This document shows positions 10,307 through 23,000 of a stretch of 64,000 nucleotides of DNA, one piece after another. The DNA is from Ypsolopha sequella (lineage: Eukaryota > Arthropoda > Insecta > Lepidoptera > Ypsolophidae). Position numbers and translations under genes: made by a program. The notes under the pieces are model-generated. The model ran no database searches and was not told the DNA's origin. It was given only the letters and a program-made list of their open reading frames with translations. The first letter of the stretch is position 1; each line of letters starts with the position of its first letter. Location: contig OW203989.1 of assembly GCA_934047225.1 (NCBI GenBank), forward strand, positions 6,175,977 through 6,239,976, read 5' to 3'.

Positions 10307-13300
10307 ATCCAAAGATACGATTATGGGTATTCTTACCAATAGTAATAATCACCTTCTTGGTCGGTATCGTGAGGCACTATGTTTCCATCATTCTCTCTTC
10401 ACAGAAGAAGATTGAGCTTATTCAGATGCAAGACAGGTATTAACACTCATCTAGAAATAACCATTTTGGTTAAACCAAATAGGTTTTAAGTTTGTCTAAA
10501 ATATACATAACCTAAAAGTATTAGTAATCCCTTGATCCTTTTAACCCATCCATTTCAGCCAAGTAATGATAAGAGCTCGCTTGCTTCGTGAAAATGGAAA
10601 GTATCTGCCGCGCCCGTCTTTCGCGATGAGGCGAAACTTCTTCAATAATGAGGAAACTGGATATTTCAAGGTTCAGAAGAGAGCTGCTGCATCACAGGTA
10701 AAAGTATTGGGCCTTAAATGGACTGTTATTTATCTTGTATGGTATGGTCATTATTTGCGGTACATATTGTTATAAGAACATTAATTCCTTCTTGTTTTCT
10801 CCGAGTTAGAGAAAAGGGACTCTATTAAAGTACTATTTCCATACTGTCTTATATACACCTCAACCTGTACAGATGTGACATAATAAGCTATTTAACAAAA
10901 GGAAAATGTTTAGATAATATCTATTTTATTAGAAAAATATATTGACCTAATGCACACTTTAGACATCTGATAGGTACTGATGGAGTGGGGCAAATGTTGA
11001 ATCATATGGTTATAGCTTAGATGTGAGTACCATGCTCCATACAGAAAATATGAGAAACATGTCCATACATACAAATATTCATGCCTCTCTCTCAGAGAGG
11101 TAGGCAGATACTGGCAGATAGGCACTGTTCTTTCAATTTAACTGTCATACTTTCCATAGCATAAATAGATAACCCAGATCGTGTCCAGACCACAGAAATA
11201 TTATATTTAACCAGGCCAAGTAAGCTGACCTAACTTGTCCATAGTAAAAATTGCTACGCTAACTCTGAATTTCCTAAATTCGGTCTGCTATCAACCATTT
11301 TCATGTAAAGATATTTTTTTTTATATCAAAAATGCCTCATTTCATCCATTAATCAGCCTGGTTTGTCCAGTGCTGGACTTAGGCATTTCTAAGATTTCAC
11401 GACACTAGATGGTCCTCCTGGAAGAAATGCCCATTGAAATACACGCTGGGCAGGGCAGGCACCAATGACGCTGCTGCCTGTCACCAGTCTGTTTTATGTA
11501 TGGGCTGGCAATTGGGGATGTATGTTACCGGCCAAACCAGATTTTAGGATTTAGTTTTTCAGAAGTGCTGCAGTGCAGAAGAGAGCCAGTAAATTAAAAG
11601 GTATGGCAAGATAAATAACCTCCGTGGTTATTTTTTTATGACAACCCAAAGACCAAATAGTTTTAAATTGTTCTGGTTATAAAACAATAGGTTGAAATAT
11701 GTGTCACACTTGGTTTTCATATAGTTACGTCATCTAATTAATTCTGTGGTCTCCAATTTACGTTGCACTAAAATATTGGCCATTCCAACACTGCTTCACA
11801 TCAGATATTTTCGATCTGCTTTCAGAACCCCATGACAGATCCTGGCATGATGACAGACATGCTGAAGGGTAATGTGACTAACGTGCTGCCCATGATAGTG
11901 ATCGGAGGGTGGATCAACTGGATGTTCAGTGGATTCTTGACTAGTAAGAGCCTAGTGTTTAACTTTATACTTAAATTTGGTACATGCTCTAATCTTAAAT
12001 TGGAGGAATGAACATTTGAAGAATACAGGTGAAGATAGCAGCCACAGACTATGAAACAAAATCTCTACCTAATTTATGTAGGTAACAGAAGTCATACATG
12101 TCAGATGTATCGTTTTCTAAAATTAAGTTTTAGAATACTGAGGGGTGAATGATCTGCTTTGCATCGTCTTGCTAAATACATAAGAATCTAATAAATGAGA
12201 CATAATTTGAAGTAACTTGGTTTATGATTTCTAATGTATGTACGTTGTTTCCACCTGAGTTCTTAAGAGGCATTTCACAAAATCACGCTTTTTGTATGGC
12301 GTGCCCTTCTGGATCGCAATTTTCTTGGAATTTGGAGTAATGCACTGATATCTACTCTAAAGAGTAATGTTTATTTTTTATTTTGGTCTAATTAAATGGA
12401 GTGATTGTCAATACTATTGATTATGAATAGTATCAAAACGAAGTAACTAAATTCGATTAGTTAAATTCAATTATGCATTATTCAATACAAAAAATCGTGG
12501 TTAACCTGTGACATTAATTATGAAAATTTACGTTTTTTTTTTTCATAAATAGTGTTATTTGAATTGAATTTCAAATAATTTTAAGTTTATTCTGGTACAT
12601 TATTGTGTCAACAAATTTATATATCAGATGTTTTGGCAATTTTTATTTAGGAATTAGGTCCTTAAAGTTGACAATCTGATTACTTTTCCGTAAACAAGGT
12701 GTGGGAGATTGATCACTACAAAAAATACAAAGTAGTATTTGGAAATGTGGTACATTAACTACCAATAGGAATGATTGGTCTTTGTTTATCATGTATTCAA
12801 CAGCATAAATATCTTTCTTAAATTGGTAATTTAGGTGCTTGAAATTTTAGATTTCCCCCTAAAAGTGTGAAATGGCCCTTAATTTTTAAAAGCCCTGTTA
12901 GACCTGAAAATATTCCTACATCCTTGTCTCCTATAAATTATTCTCAGTGTTATTTCCAGGATTCCCTGTGCATACCCTGACATAAAATAAAGCAATAAAA
13001 CTTTGTTGTGTTACAGCCAAAGTACCATTCCCATTGACACTCCGCTTCAAACCCATGCTGCAGCGAGGAGTGGAGCTGGCGTACCTCGACGCGTCGTGGG
13101 TGTCATCAGCCTCATGGTACTTCCTCAACGTGTTCGGTTTGAGGACCATCTACGCCTTAGTTCTGGGAGAGAATAATGGTAAATTCATTCATAATGGTAG
13201 GCCAATGTAACATCTATCTAGTTCCATTCAGGAGAGCACAGTGTTTCCTTCCAGCTGCAGACCAGTCGAAGGTGATGCAGGAGCAGATGTCGGGCGCGGC

Positions 13301-13427
13301 GATGGCGATGCCCCCCGACCCGAAGGCTGCCTTCAAGGCCGAGTGGGAAGCCCTCGAGATCACAGAACACAAGTGGGCGCTTGCTAATGCTGAAGCCGAT
13401 TTATTAGCTGCCAGTGCAGATATTTAG
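10288..13427 (+). CDS. EMC3: ER membrane protein complex subunit 3 (EMC3 / TMEM111)
   Basis: Five exons join in frame: 10288..10436, 10559..10697, 11826..11943, 13017..13178 and 13255..13427, giving 246 residues (human 261). EMC3 is the Oxa1/YidC-like subunit of the EMC insertase in the ER membrane. It starts [19 protein letters not shown] with a first membrane segment at about residues 12-32, then the conserved block [14 protein letters not shown]. The second segment is near [39 protein letters not shown] follows, then the third segment around [21 protein letters not shown]. The tail [18 protein letters not shown] ... [18 protein letters not shown] is typical; it ends about 15 residues earlier than the human protein. 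A short upstream ORF overlaps the start. Intron 2 carries a diverged ATGG-family repeat. Confidence 0.95.
11341..11530 (+). repeat. Diverged ATGG-family repeat in EMC3 intron 2
   Basis: CAGCCTGGTTTGTCCAGTGC and later blocks (GCCCAT...ACACGCTGGGCAGG; ACGCTGCTGCCTGTCACCAG) align with the full copies at 34482 and 62512 but with many changes. The sequence just after it (TTACCGGCCAAACCAGATTT onward) resembles the element at 41868-42050. Confidence 0.6.
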
Positions 13428-13983
13428 AGGGACTGAATGTAGTGGTGGATTGGACGGTGGATAGTGAATTCAGTATCAATTGTTTTATTGATGCACATAT
13501 AAGTTATCTACTGACTTTATTTATTGTATAACGGTTGTGTTAAAGTTGATGAAACGGAACAGTTTTTGTGTCTACAAAATGTATATTTTATGTTTTTCTT
13601 TGTGACGGGTGCAAAGGTAATATAAATTCCTTTACAAAAAGTTATATTTTGTTTAAAAACCTTTGTTGCTGAGTAAAAACGAATTTATTGCATTAAAAGT
13701 CTTTATTCCAATGCTTTCCCTCGCAAAAGTATACTTGAGTATATACAGTCATGTCCAAAACAATATATTTTGTAACAATAGTACCTTTTATGAGAAAAGC
13801 TACAAATTTAAAATATTTTTGATAAGATCGGGTAACAATAACCAGTTAGGTACTTCAAAAATTACGGCAGAACTAGTCAGCCTTATTTTGCTATATTGCT
13901 AGATCAAAGAGAACAGTTTGTGTTAAGTATTTCGATTCTTTGTTTATATAATATAAACGGAACATTTTAATGTTCTTGTTAAA

Positions 13984-14195
13984 CCCCTCTATTATGTATC
14001 TTTGGTTGCCAACTGGTTTGGGTGCCTATTATTAAAAGCATAGATAAAAACGGAACTTTCAAAATTGGCTTTACTGGGTATTGAACTATTTACGAATTGT
14101 GTCGTCACTTCAAGTGGAAACATAACCTTAGACAATCAGAATTCGATAGTATATCTATGTTTTTGATGATAGGCACCGAGTCCAGTTGTCATTTA
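13984..14195. repeat. Foldback MITE family C, copy 2
   Basis: CCCTCTATTATGTATCTTTG and GGTTGCCAACTGG on the left pair with ATCTATG...TGATGATAGGCACC and CCAGTTGTC on the right. Compared with the copies at 52435 and 53128, the central part is inverted (GACAATCAGAATTCGATAGT here, ACTATCGAATTCCGATTGTC there). Confidence 0.7.
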
Positions 14196-15415
14196 AGTTG
14201 TCCGCTGATCAAATAAAATGTCTCTCCTAATATTGAGCTTATCCTGAAGCAAGTAAAACAAATACAATTAAAATCCATGCTTAATCCTGGCTATCGATCC
14301 ATTATTTATATTTAAATTGACACATTACAAAAAATATGAATCTGCAAATAGTTGATATTATATAATAAATTTAAAATGCAATAATCTAACAGGCCTTATA
14401 AATAACAAATATTTAACAAACTTGATAATCACTTACGTACAAGAAACGAATCCGTATTGACAGCGGATTGCACACATCTATCATCCATCATAGAAGACGT
14501 GAGCATGGCGTTTAATGATGAAACAGGTATGTAGATTTTTGCAGTTTTTTCAGACTTGTATGTATAAAACCGCATAGCAAACATTATAAATCACCTCCAA
14601 GCACTTAGCCATGATTTTTCATCAGAAGGGGGTTCATAATCATACCACTGCTGACGTCTGGCACTGTCTTTTTTTGGAACGTAGTTCTTTATCTCACGTT
14701 ACACTCTAGACACTTGGCGAATGAGAGATAGACCGAAAAAAACAGTGTATAACTTCGATCGTCACGACACTTGTATGCTACAGTATGTGTGTTTGTGTGT
14801 TTACAAGCGTATATTATTTTATTTATTTAAAACGGTCAGAAACTTGCGGCCGGCCTATTCATCTTAGGCTCAGTTCAGGAGCTCGAACTTAGGAACAACT
14901 AGAGAGCACGCGATTAAAAAAAATGGTGGAACCTGGTGTCGTCTCAAAAGAAGTTTGTACCACTGCTATTTCCGCAATTTTAAGAGTAACATCATCACTC
15001 ATGCTCACACACTTCCATGATATACCTCCCGGTGTCTACCGTGTAACTCGGTGGCGTTCGTAATGGGCATCAGTCAGTTCAGTTTGACGAGCGTGCGACG
15101 ACGCCCGCCAAACATGCCATCTCTTGCATGCGTTGAATTTCGAAGTTTACCACTGGAGTTACGCGGTATAGGCGCTGGTGTAGACAGGTAACATGAAATT
15201 AAACCACATTATCTACTGCTCATACTAAACATGTTTCAAAGAAACACGCTGAAATGGAAAATAATGAACTTATCCATATACTGTTCACAATGACCTCTAT
15301 TCTCGTGCTGAAAACCTTAAATAGGTTGTGCAATGTGACACAACTTTTAACATTAAGTATTTTATTTTTGTATGGGAATCATAAAATGAGCCTTATTTTG
15401 AGTATGTTTCTATTA

Positions 15416-15770
15416 TAGTAGTTTATGCTACAAGGGCGGAAAGGAATAAATTACGAGGACTAACCGAGTAATTTATTGCTCTTACGCCCGTGTATCATAC
15501 TACGTTTTTCAATGCATAGTGTGAGGAAATAAAACAAATATAATCCTCTAAACTTTAAATTATGATTTTCTCAAAAGGACTGTATCCAGAGCCATTAAAC
15601 AGTGGAAAAAAAATTATAACATTTATGGTACACAGGAAAGGTTGCAGGTTAGCCAACCATTGTAAATAAATGAAAAAAAAAAAAAAGGCCTAGGGCAAAA
15701 TAATCGACTTTCTGTTCGGTTTTGATGCATAGAAAGTGGGCCTTTACGAGCACTTGCATTGAAAAATATA
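15416..15770 (+). repeat. Family D repeat, copy 1
   Basis: It shares about 355 bases in direct orientation with 17910-18300: TAGTTTATGCTACAAGGGCG at the start, TGTATCATACTACGTTTTTC in the middle, and GCACTTGCATTGAAAAA at the end. It lacks a palindromic block (around ACACGAGCGTAGCGAGTGTT) that the second copy has. Confidence 0.8.
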
Positions 15771-16393
15771 TAAAAGAATACCCTAACTGACTGATCTACC
15801 AACGCCCAGACCAAACGGCGGGACATAGTAACATGAAACTTGGACCGTAGGTTCCTTGTATGACGTAAACATCCTCTACGAAGGGATTTTAGGAAATCCC
15901 ACGGGATCCACGCTAACAACGGTGCGGGGTGTCCGCTAGTTATTGTAGAATTTAACTTAATTGGGACATTACATGTATTCTGTGTGCAATATTTCTTTCA
16001 GATCAAATCTACTAAGATGTCAAACATCTAAGACTTTTCTAAGGTTTATTTTACAATAAATAATAAGGAGAATAGGGGTCGGTAGGTATGTTAAATAAAT
16101 TATTTTAGTTGTGCCCCTATGTTCAAAAACGTTCAGTATAAACAGTAGAATATGTAATGTGATTGAAAGTAACCTGTGGGTCCAGACGCAAAGCCGTTCA
16201 GAGCTCACACGTTAAAAGGAACAAACGTACACGAGTGAGCAGTGAGCAGGATAAATGTTATATTTCGCTTACTCGTGTACATTTGTCCCATTCGTAGTTT
16301 GACGAAAACGTGACGAGTGACCCTCGAGCGGTTGTGCTTCTATAACTATTTAGCGAGACGATACAAAGCGGTTCATTCACCACTCAGTATTAT

Positions 16394-16824
16394 CATAGAC
16401 TAAGTATTACTACGTATAGACCGAAAACGTCCATACATCACGGCGTAGCAAATTTTTTACGCGCCCTTACGCCCTTCGCCAAGTGTTGCAAATAAGCATA
16501 ATTTGTTTAATTGGCTGCAAGTAAACTCATGGTTACCAAGTAAACATGTGGCTGTAATAGCTTTGCTTAGAAAAACTAGATGGCGCTAAGTTGGCAACAC
16601 TAACAGTGAATATTTCAGCGCCATCTATTATCGAAGTGGGAATTATTTTTATGTTACGTGACATTGCTGTGCCACTAGCGTCACAAATCAGTCTTTTTTA
16701 GCATCGTGTTCGTTAGAGAATTTAGCAACGCCATCTAGATTTCGTTAGAATTTTACACCTTTTTTGTAGCTACAAACTGATGTATGGGAACTGCTAGTCT
16801 ATACGTAGTAATACTTAGTCTGTG
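16394..16824. mobile_element. 431-bp MITE with CATAG/CACAG ends and 7-bp target duplication
   Basis: The terminal repeats are 16394-16421 and 16797-16824, matching at 27 of 28 positions when inverted (starting CATAGACTAAGTATTACTAC). GTATTAT flanks both sides (16387-16393 and 16825-16831), a perfect 7-bp target duplication. No coding capacity. It lies about 240 bases past the DRG2 stop. The same 7-bp duplication and similar ends occur in the elements at 39927-40539 and 60959-62074. Confidence 0.85.
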
Positions 16825-17066
16825 GTATTATGACACTTAATTTTAGAAAACGATACTTTCGACTTGAATGACTTCTGTTACGAAATATAACTACACATGA
16901 TTATCATGGTACGAGGGTCAGGTCGCAAACAGTCAGAGGCTTCTTTTGTATCGAGAATCGAGACGGCGAAATTTCCTTTGACGCGGCCGCAGGTGTCAGT
17001 CGGGTGAATGACCCGTTTGCATCGTCTCGCTAAACGTATAGACCCATTGCCCTGTATCTCCCCCCC

Positions 17067-20000
17067 CTACTTCTTGATGAGCTGCACGACGTCTTCATCA
17101 GCGACGGTATGCGCGATGCCGACGCGCTGCGGCGAGTACTTGGTGCTGGTGCCCCACACCAGCGCGTACTTGAGCTGCGCCGCCAGCGTGCGGTGGATCG
17201 AGTGGCACACGTGCTCCACTGTCACGCCCTGAGGAGATGCTGGCAGTTAGTGACTATTGATGACGTCATCGCACAGGCTGACAGAATCGGTTATATGGGC
17301 TTTAGGTTTTATTTAATATTAGCGCCCGCGTTTATTAATCTCTGGCCCGTTTTGGGCTTGGACGTTATTTTATTAACACCCCTTATAGCCTATATGTTGA
17401 CCAGGGTACCTACGATGATAATAAAGAAAACCGCACCCACATCCGTTAAGTGGTTATCGAGTTAAAACGAAACATATAGACAGACAAAATTCTAAAAATG
17501 GTAGTTTTGTGTGGAAATTTTGTTGCTGTACAGTAAGATTTTTTTTCTCGATAGGCAACTTAAACTTGCAACCGTTTACAAGAAGACTATTGTGAAAATA
17601 AATAAAAATCCATACACAAGTACTGCTAGCTACAAATTCAAATTTAAACATTACCATCAGAATCTGGTAGACATATATTATTTTGACAAAATATTCAATG
17701 TGCAGACACGACTGTTTTACTACTTTATTTTATTATTAGTCTCACCTTTCTGAGAATGAGTCCGTCGTCGAAGTCGGGCGGCTGCCCCGGCTTCTTGGTG
17801 TAGACACGGATGAGCGACAGGTACTCCCACAGCGTCTCCAACAGGAAGTCTAGGTTCAACTTCATGTTGCAGCTGCACATACACAACAACATTCTATTGT
17901 TATTATTAATAGTAGTTTATGCTATAAGGGCGCAAAGGAATAAATTACGAGGACGATTTAAAACACGAGCGTAGCGAGTGTTTTAAACGTAACCGAGTAA
18001 TTTATTGCTTTTACGCCCGTGTATCATACTACGTTTTTCAATGCATAGTGTGAGAAAATGAAAACAGATATAATCTTGTGAACTTTAAATTATAATTGGC
18101 TCAAAAGGACTGTATCCAGAGCCGTTAAACAGTGGAAAAAAAGTATAACATCTATGGTAAACATGAAAGTCTGCAGGTTAGCCAACCATTGTAAATAAAT
18201 TTAAAAAAATAATAATAATAAAGCCCTAGGGCAAAATAATCGACTTTTTGTTCGGTTTTGATGCATAAAAAGTGGGACTTTACGAGCACATGCATTGAAA
18301 AAGAATTAAGCGGCACGGCGGTAGCTCAAGACGGTAGAACGCTGGCCTCTCAATGTTGAGACCCAGTTCAGTTTGATCGCTCGCTCATCTCTGGCAGCAG
18401 GATAGCATGTATAGAATCACCTGGTGCAAAAGAGATGTCATGATCGGCGGGCGATCAAACTGAACTCAGCCCAGGTTCGATCCCCCGTCGAGCATGCACC
18501 AATGAGTTTTTTCGGAATTTATGTGCATAGTATTCGCATTACCACTTCAGCATGAACGGTGAAGGAAAATATCGTGAGGAAACCTGCATGCCCTAAAAAG
18601 AGTGTATTTGTGTCCGAAGAACGGCATTAGGGCTCAGCACCACAATAATCGTCGGTGAAACGCGGATGTACCGAGCGTGGATTGTGACATGCATGTCACA
18701 CTCGGGGACACCTCCGACAGCCCCTCGGTGATTCATGTCGTGACGATATATATTTTATTTTATTCAAAGAAACCGATTAAGTGCGAGTAGGACAAACACC
18801 GCGAGGGCTTCGTACCGTTATCTCTAATCTAATAAGTTAGCAGACCTGAATAAATAAATAGTATATGGTCGGACGCCTGGATTCGTGCTGGGGGCTCGGT
18901 TGGTGATCATTGAACCTTGTTCCTGGTCCCTGGCCGGGTCTCCGGTGTGGGTTCGGGCGGTTGGTTGGATTTCACATTGTACGTAGGGCGGCTGACATGT
19001 AATCTCCTTGGTCAGAAATATATACAAAAATAATGCTGGCTGGTATGGATTTATATTCGTTTGTTATTCTATTTTCAAAATGTATTACATTCATTTGTTT
19101 ATTGCATCACGTTTATTTGTCTCCTACAGTACAATTGTTTCGAACATGTCGGCGAAGTGGTTATATTGTCTTTGCATGTCGGTAGAAAAAGTGAAAACGG
19201 ATAAAATCGAGCAGCGTGCGGTGATTAAGTTTTTGACTAAAGAAGGGAATACGCCTTCGGAGATCAGACAGCGTATGTTACGTGTGTTTGGCAGTTCGTG
19301 TTCTTCCGAATTTGTCATAAAGTTTTGGTCAAGGCAGTTTAAATTAGGTCGTGAGAGCCTCGAAGATGATCCTCGTAGCGGAAGACCAGTTTCGGCCGTC
19401 ACCGATGAAAATGTAGCCAGGGTGAAAAAAAATATATTAGAGGACCGACGAGTGAAGCAGTGGGAGATAGCTAGAGATGTGGGCGTCAGTAAAGAGCGAG
19501 TCAATGAAATAATTCATGAGCATTTGAACATGTCCAAGGTTAGTGCACGTTGGGTCCCTAGAATGTTAACTGCATTTGACATGGAGAGGCGTGTCAAATG
19601 TTGCGAAGAGTCTTTGGACATGAGTCGAGGGAAAGAGGAAGAAATAATTTCTAGAATTCTAACATGTGATGAGACTTGGATTCGACAATGGGACCCGGAA
19701 AGTAAGCAAGAGTCGTTACAGTGGAAATTTAAGGATGAGAAGCCGCCTCGGAAATTCAAGGTCTGTCCATCGGCCGGTAAACTTATGGCTACAATCTTTT
19801 GGGACACAGAAGGGATTTTGCTCATAAATTATTTACCGAAGAAAACTACAATGAATGCTGATTATTACTCAAACTTATTATATCAACTAAGAGATACAAT
19901 AAAAGAAAAACGGCGACGTAAACTAAGCAAAGGAATTCTGATTTTGCACGATAACGCACCAGTGCATACCGCACGCACAAAAAAGCTAGCAATTAAAGAC

Positions 20001-23000
20001 AATGGCTTCGAAACCATTGACCACCCCCCTTATAGTCCAGATCTAGCCCCCTGTGACTATTTTCTGTTTAGACTTCTCAAGAAAGACCTCAGGGGACGAA
20101 GGTTTATGACCGATGACGAAATGAAGGCAGCGGTTTCTGACTATTTTGACGACAAACCGTTTTTTTTTTTTTTTAATGGCTTAAATTCAATATTTGAAAA
20201 ATGTAATAAGTGCATTTTATTAGCAGGGGACTATATAGAAAAATAAAAATAAACTATCCAGTTACGTCTTTTCTTTCATAGTTACGTAGATTACTTTTCA
20301 GCCTCCCTCGTATAATATATATTTTACCTATAATTTTAGTCGTATATATATATTGCTACATAAATTAAATAAACCTTTAATCTAGTTCATGTATATTTAT
20401 TATTTTATTACATATATATTTTTTAATAATATTAAATTTTGACTTGTGAAATGTGTATTTTATATACCTACCTACTTTGCAAAATAAACTATTTGAATTT
20501 GAATTTAAATTAAACAAAAAATACAAACTTATCATTACGTGCAAAACTTATGAAACAAAACAGCAATATTAAGTTTGTCAAGTATTTTTCTACAGAGGAC
20601 TGGTATTCATGATTATCGGATTTACTGCTTCACTAGTAATTAAGCCGGAAAATGTGTAAAATAAGTGGAACAGCACTAATTTGAAAAACTTCTTTCACGT
20701 GTTTCGTATACCCCCAGGAACATTAATCAGTATTGACCCCTTCCGAAAATGAAAAAGTTAGGGGGGTTTGCTGTAAAGTAGCTGTCATAAAAAAAAACTA
20801 AATTTAAAACTAATAAATTATGGAACTCTAAAAAAATATTGTTGTGAGACGTTGTTGTTTCTCCCAGTGCCAGAAGTGTGTACTTCAGTCAGGCAATTAC
20901 ATCATATAACACGGGACTTGGCAAGGGCACACATTCCCCTCTGCCGAAGAACATTAAGGCGATTACCGTCGCCAAATTAGCAGCTCGATATTTGTCACTA
21001 CAAATATCAACGGAAACGACATTGAAATAACGTTCATATCAGCGCGCAATGCATAGTGGCTGTTACGACGCTCGCTGCGTCCTTGAGAGGGCGAAATAGG
21101 AGAAAATTATACTTTTCACTTGGACGTGATTACTCGATTGAATAATCTTATGTTATGTTTATAGCTATAAAGTTTATCTATTTATCAAAGCATAGATGAA
21201 TTCAATCGGCCAAGCAACTCAGGAGCAGTAGAGAATTTGAGGTCAAAAAACACCATTCAGTAAAAAAAAAATTCATGTAGAAGTTTTGGTGGTATGAAAA
21301 AGAAAACTGTCGCATGTGTTGTCTAAGAGTTGATTATTCATAATAGATTTTTTCATTATTTTTGGTTTGGCCATAAACGAGGAGTAGGCTTTAGAAAGTA
21401 CCCATTTGGCAATGGTAAGGGCCTTAACAATCTGTTCATGTAAGTTTGCTGTGTGCTCGTTTTGTGTTACAGTAATACAATCAAAATTTAAGTAAATGGA
21501 ACAATAATCAATAACGTTAGGTACGCTGATGATACCGTCATTCTGGCACACTCACTAGAGGATCTACAATACTTGCTAGATCGTTTAAATACAATAGTGG
21601 AGGACTATGGACTGAAAATGAACATATTGAAAACCAAATACATAATTATCAACAAGAATGCGGAAGATTCGAGTACACTGACATACTCTAGTAAACTCAC
21701 AATTAAAGACAAATTAATAGAAAGGGTTAAGCAATATAGATACTTAGGAAGCTGGCTGAATGAAGAGTGGGATCCAGAAAGGGAGATCCGTATCCAAAAT
21801 TGAAATCGCAGAAGTACCTTCATGAAAATGAATAAACTCTTCACTAACAAAGATATTAAACTTAAACTAAGATGGAGAATGGTGAAATGTACTTATGTAT
21901 GGTGCCGAGGGATGGACTTTAAAAAAAAACATTGAACCAAAATTGAATGCTTTCGAAATGTGGCTCTATTATAGACGCATATTAAAAATTGAATGGAGAG
22001 ATAGAATAACAAATTAAGAAGTGCTTAACAGATTTAATAAAAGGCTTGAAGTATTAAAAACAATTAAGAAACGAAAGACAGCATATTTTGGTCACATTTA
22101 TCGACATGAAAAGTATAGCATGTTAAAGAACATTATAGAAAGGAAAATGGACGAAAATCGGGGAAGGGGGCGAAGGCGGATGACATGGAGTGATAACGTA
22201 AAAACTTGCGACTAACATAAAATACGCTGCCAGTCTCTGCATACTGGCACAGAATAGTTTCGTGGAGTGGTCGCCGACATCCGCTAGAATATGGCACCCA
22301 AAGAAGAAGAATACAATCAAAAGTTTTGATGAGTTTCTCTAAAACTGTCTTTGTTTTCCCTCTCTGTCCATGTTAAATTATAAAATCTACTGCAGAGTTC
22401 CAAAGTCCTGTTACAGCTTTTGATTGAGTTTTGTATACTATGCGTGTTTATCTCAACCCCCGTGGAAAGTGACAGAATTAATTTAGTACTAACTTGACGC
22501 CCTATTGTAAGGTCAGGCACGAATATTGTTGTACACGTAGAGACACGCAACGCAAGTACATGTGCTCACCTGACGACGACCGAGTTGGGTTCCCGCGCTA
22601 TCCTATCCACCTCCTCTATGGAGATCTGATCTATCTTGTTGTACACGTAGATACACGGCAGGTACACTCGGTTGGCGAGGATCACGTCGATCAGCTCGTC
22701 CGCTGTGCAATCCTCGCGGAACAGTACCTGGAGAGAGAGCGAGAGAGACGATATTTATACTTTTACGGACTCAGTTGTAGAACCTCCTCGAGGTAGTTAC
22801 GGGAAGCGGGAGGCGAAGCGCTAGGACAAATAAGCGTTTCGTTTTGGGAGCCTTAGCTGTGTGTCAGTTGTCGCGTTTGACAGTTACGCATCGCTGTGCA
22901 ACGGGTTGCGGCGATGGATGTGTGTTAAACGACCAGTTTTTTACCTGTCAAAATGACAAGTAACTTGTACGTTGGAAAGAACGTCGGAAGTCATATGGAA

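Larger units (their letters stand above)
13428..17066. other. Intergenic DNA between convergent EMC3 and DRG2
   Basis: No gene is supported. It holds a family C foldback copy (13984-14195), a family D copy (15416-15770), part of the GTTCAGTTTGA inverted-repeat family near 15079, and a 431-base MITE (16394-16824). The other sequence is unassigned. Confidence 0.6.

Noticed and set aside
17109..17465. 118-aa plus-strand frame
   Set aside because: Antisense to DRG2 exon 8 and its intron.
18303..18363. tRNA gene
   Set aside because: It is the head of a SINE broken by an insertion; a related SINE copy is at 51310.
19008..19175. Upstream 56 codons of the mariner frame as part of the transposase
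   Set aside because: Mariner transposases usually start near MSxEK..; this stretch overlaps the terminal region of the element and is more likely untranslated.
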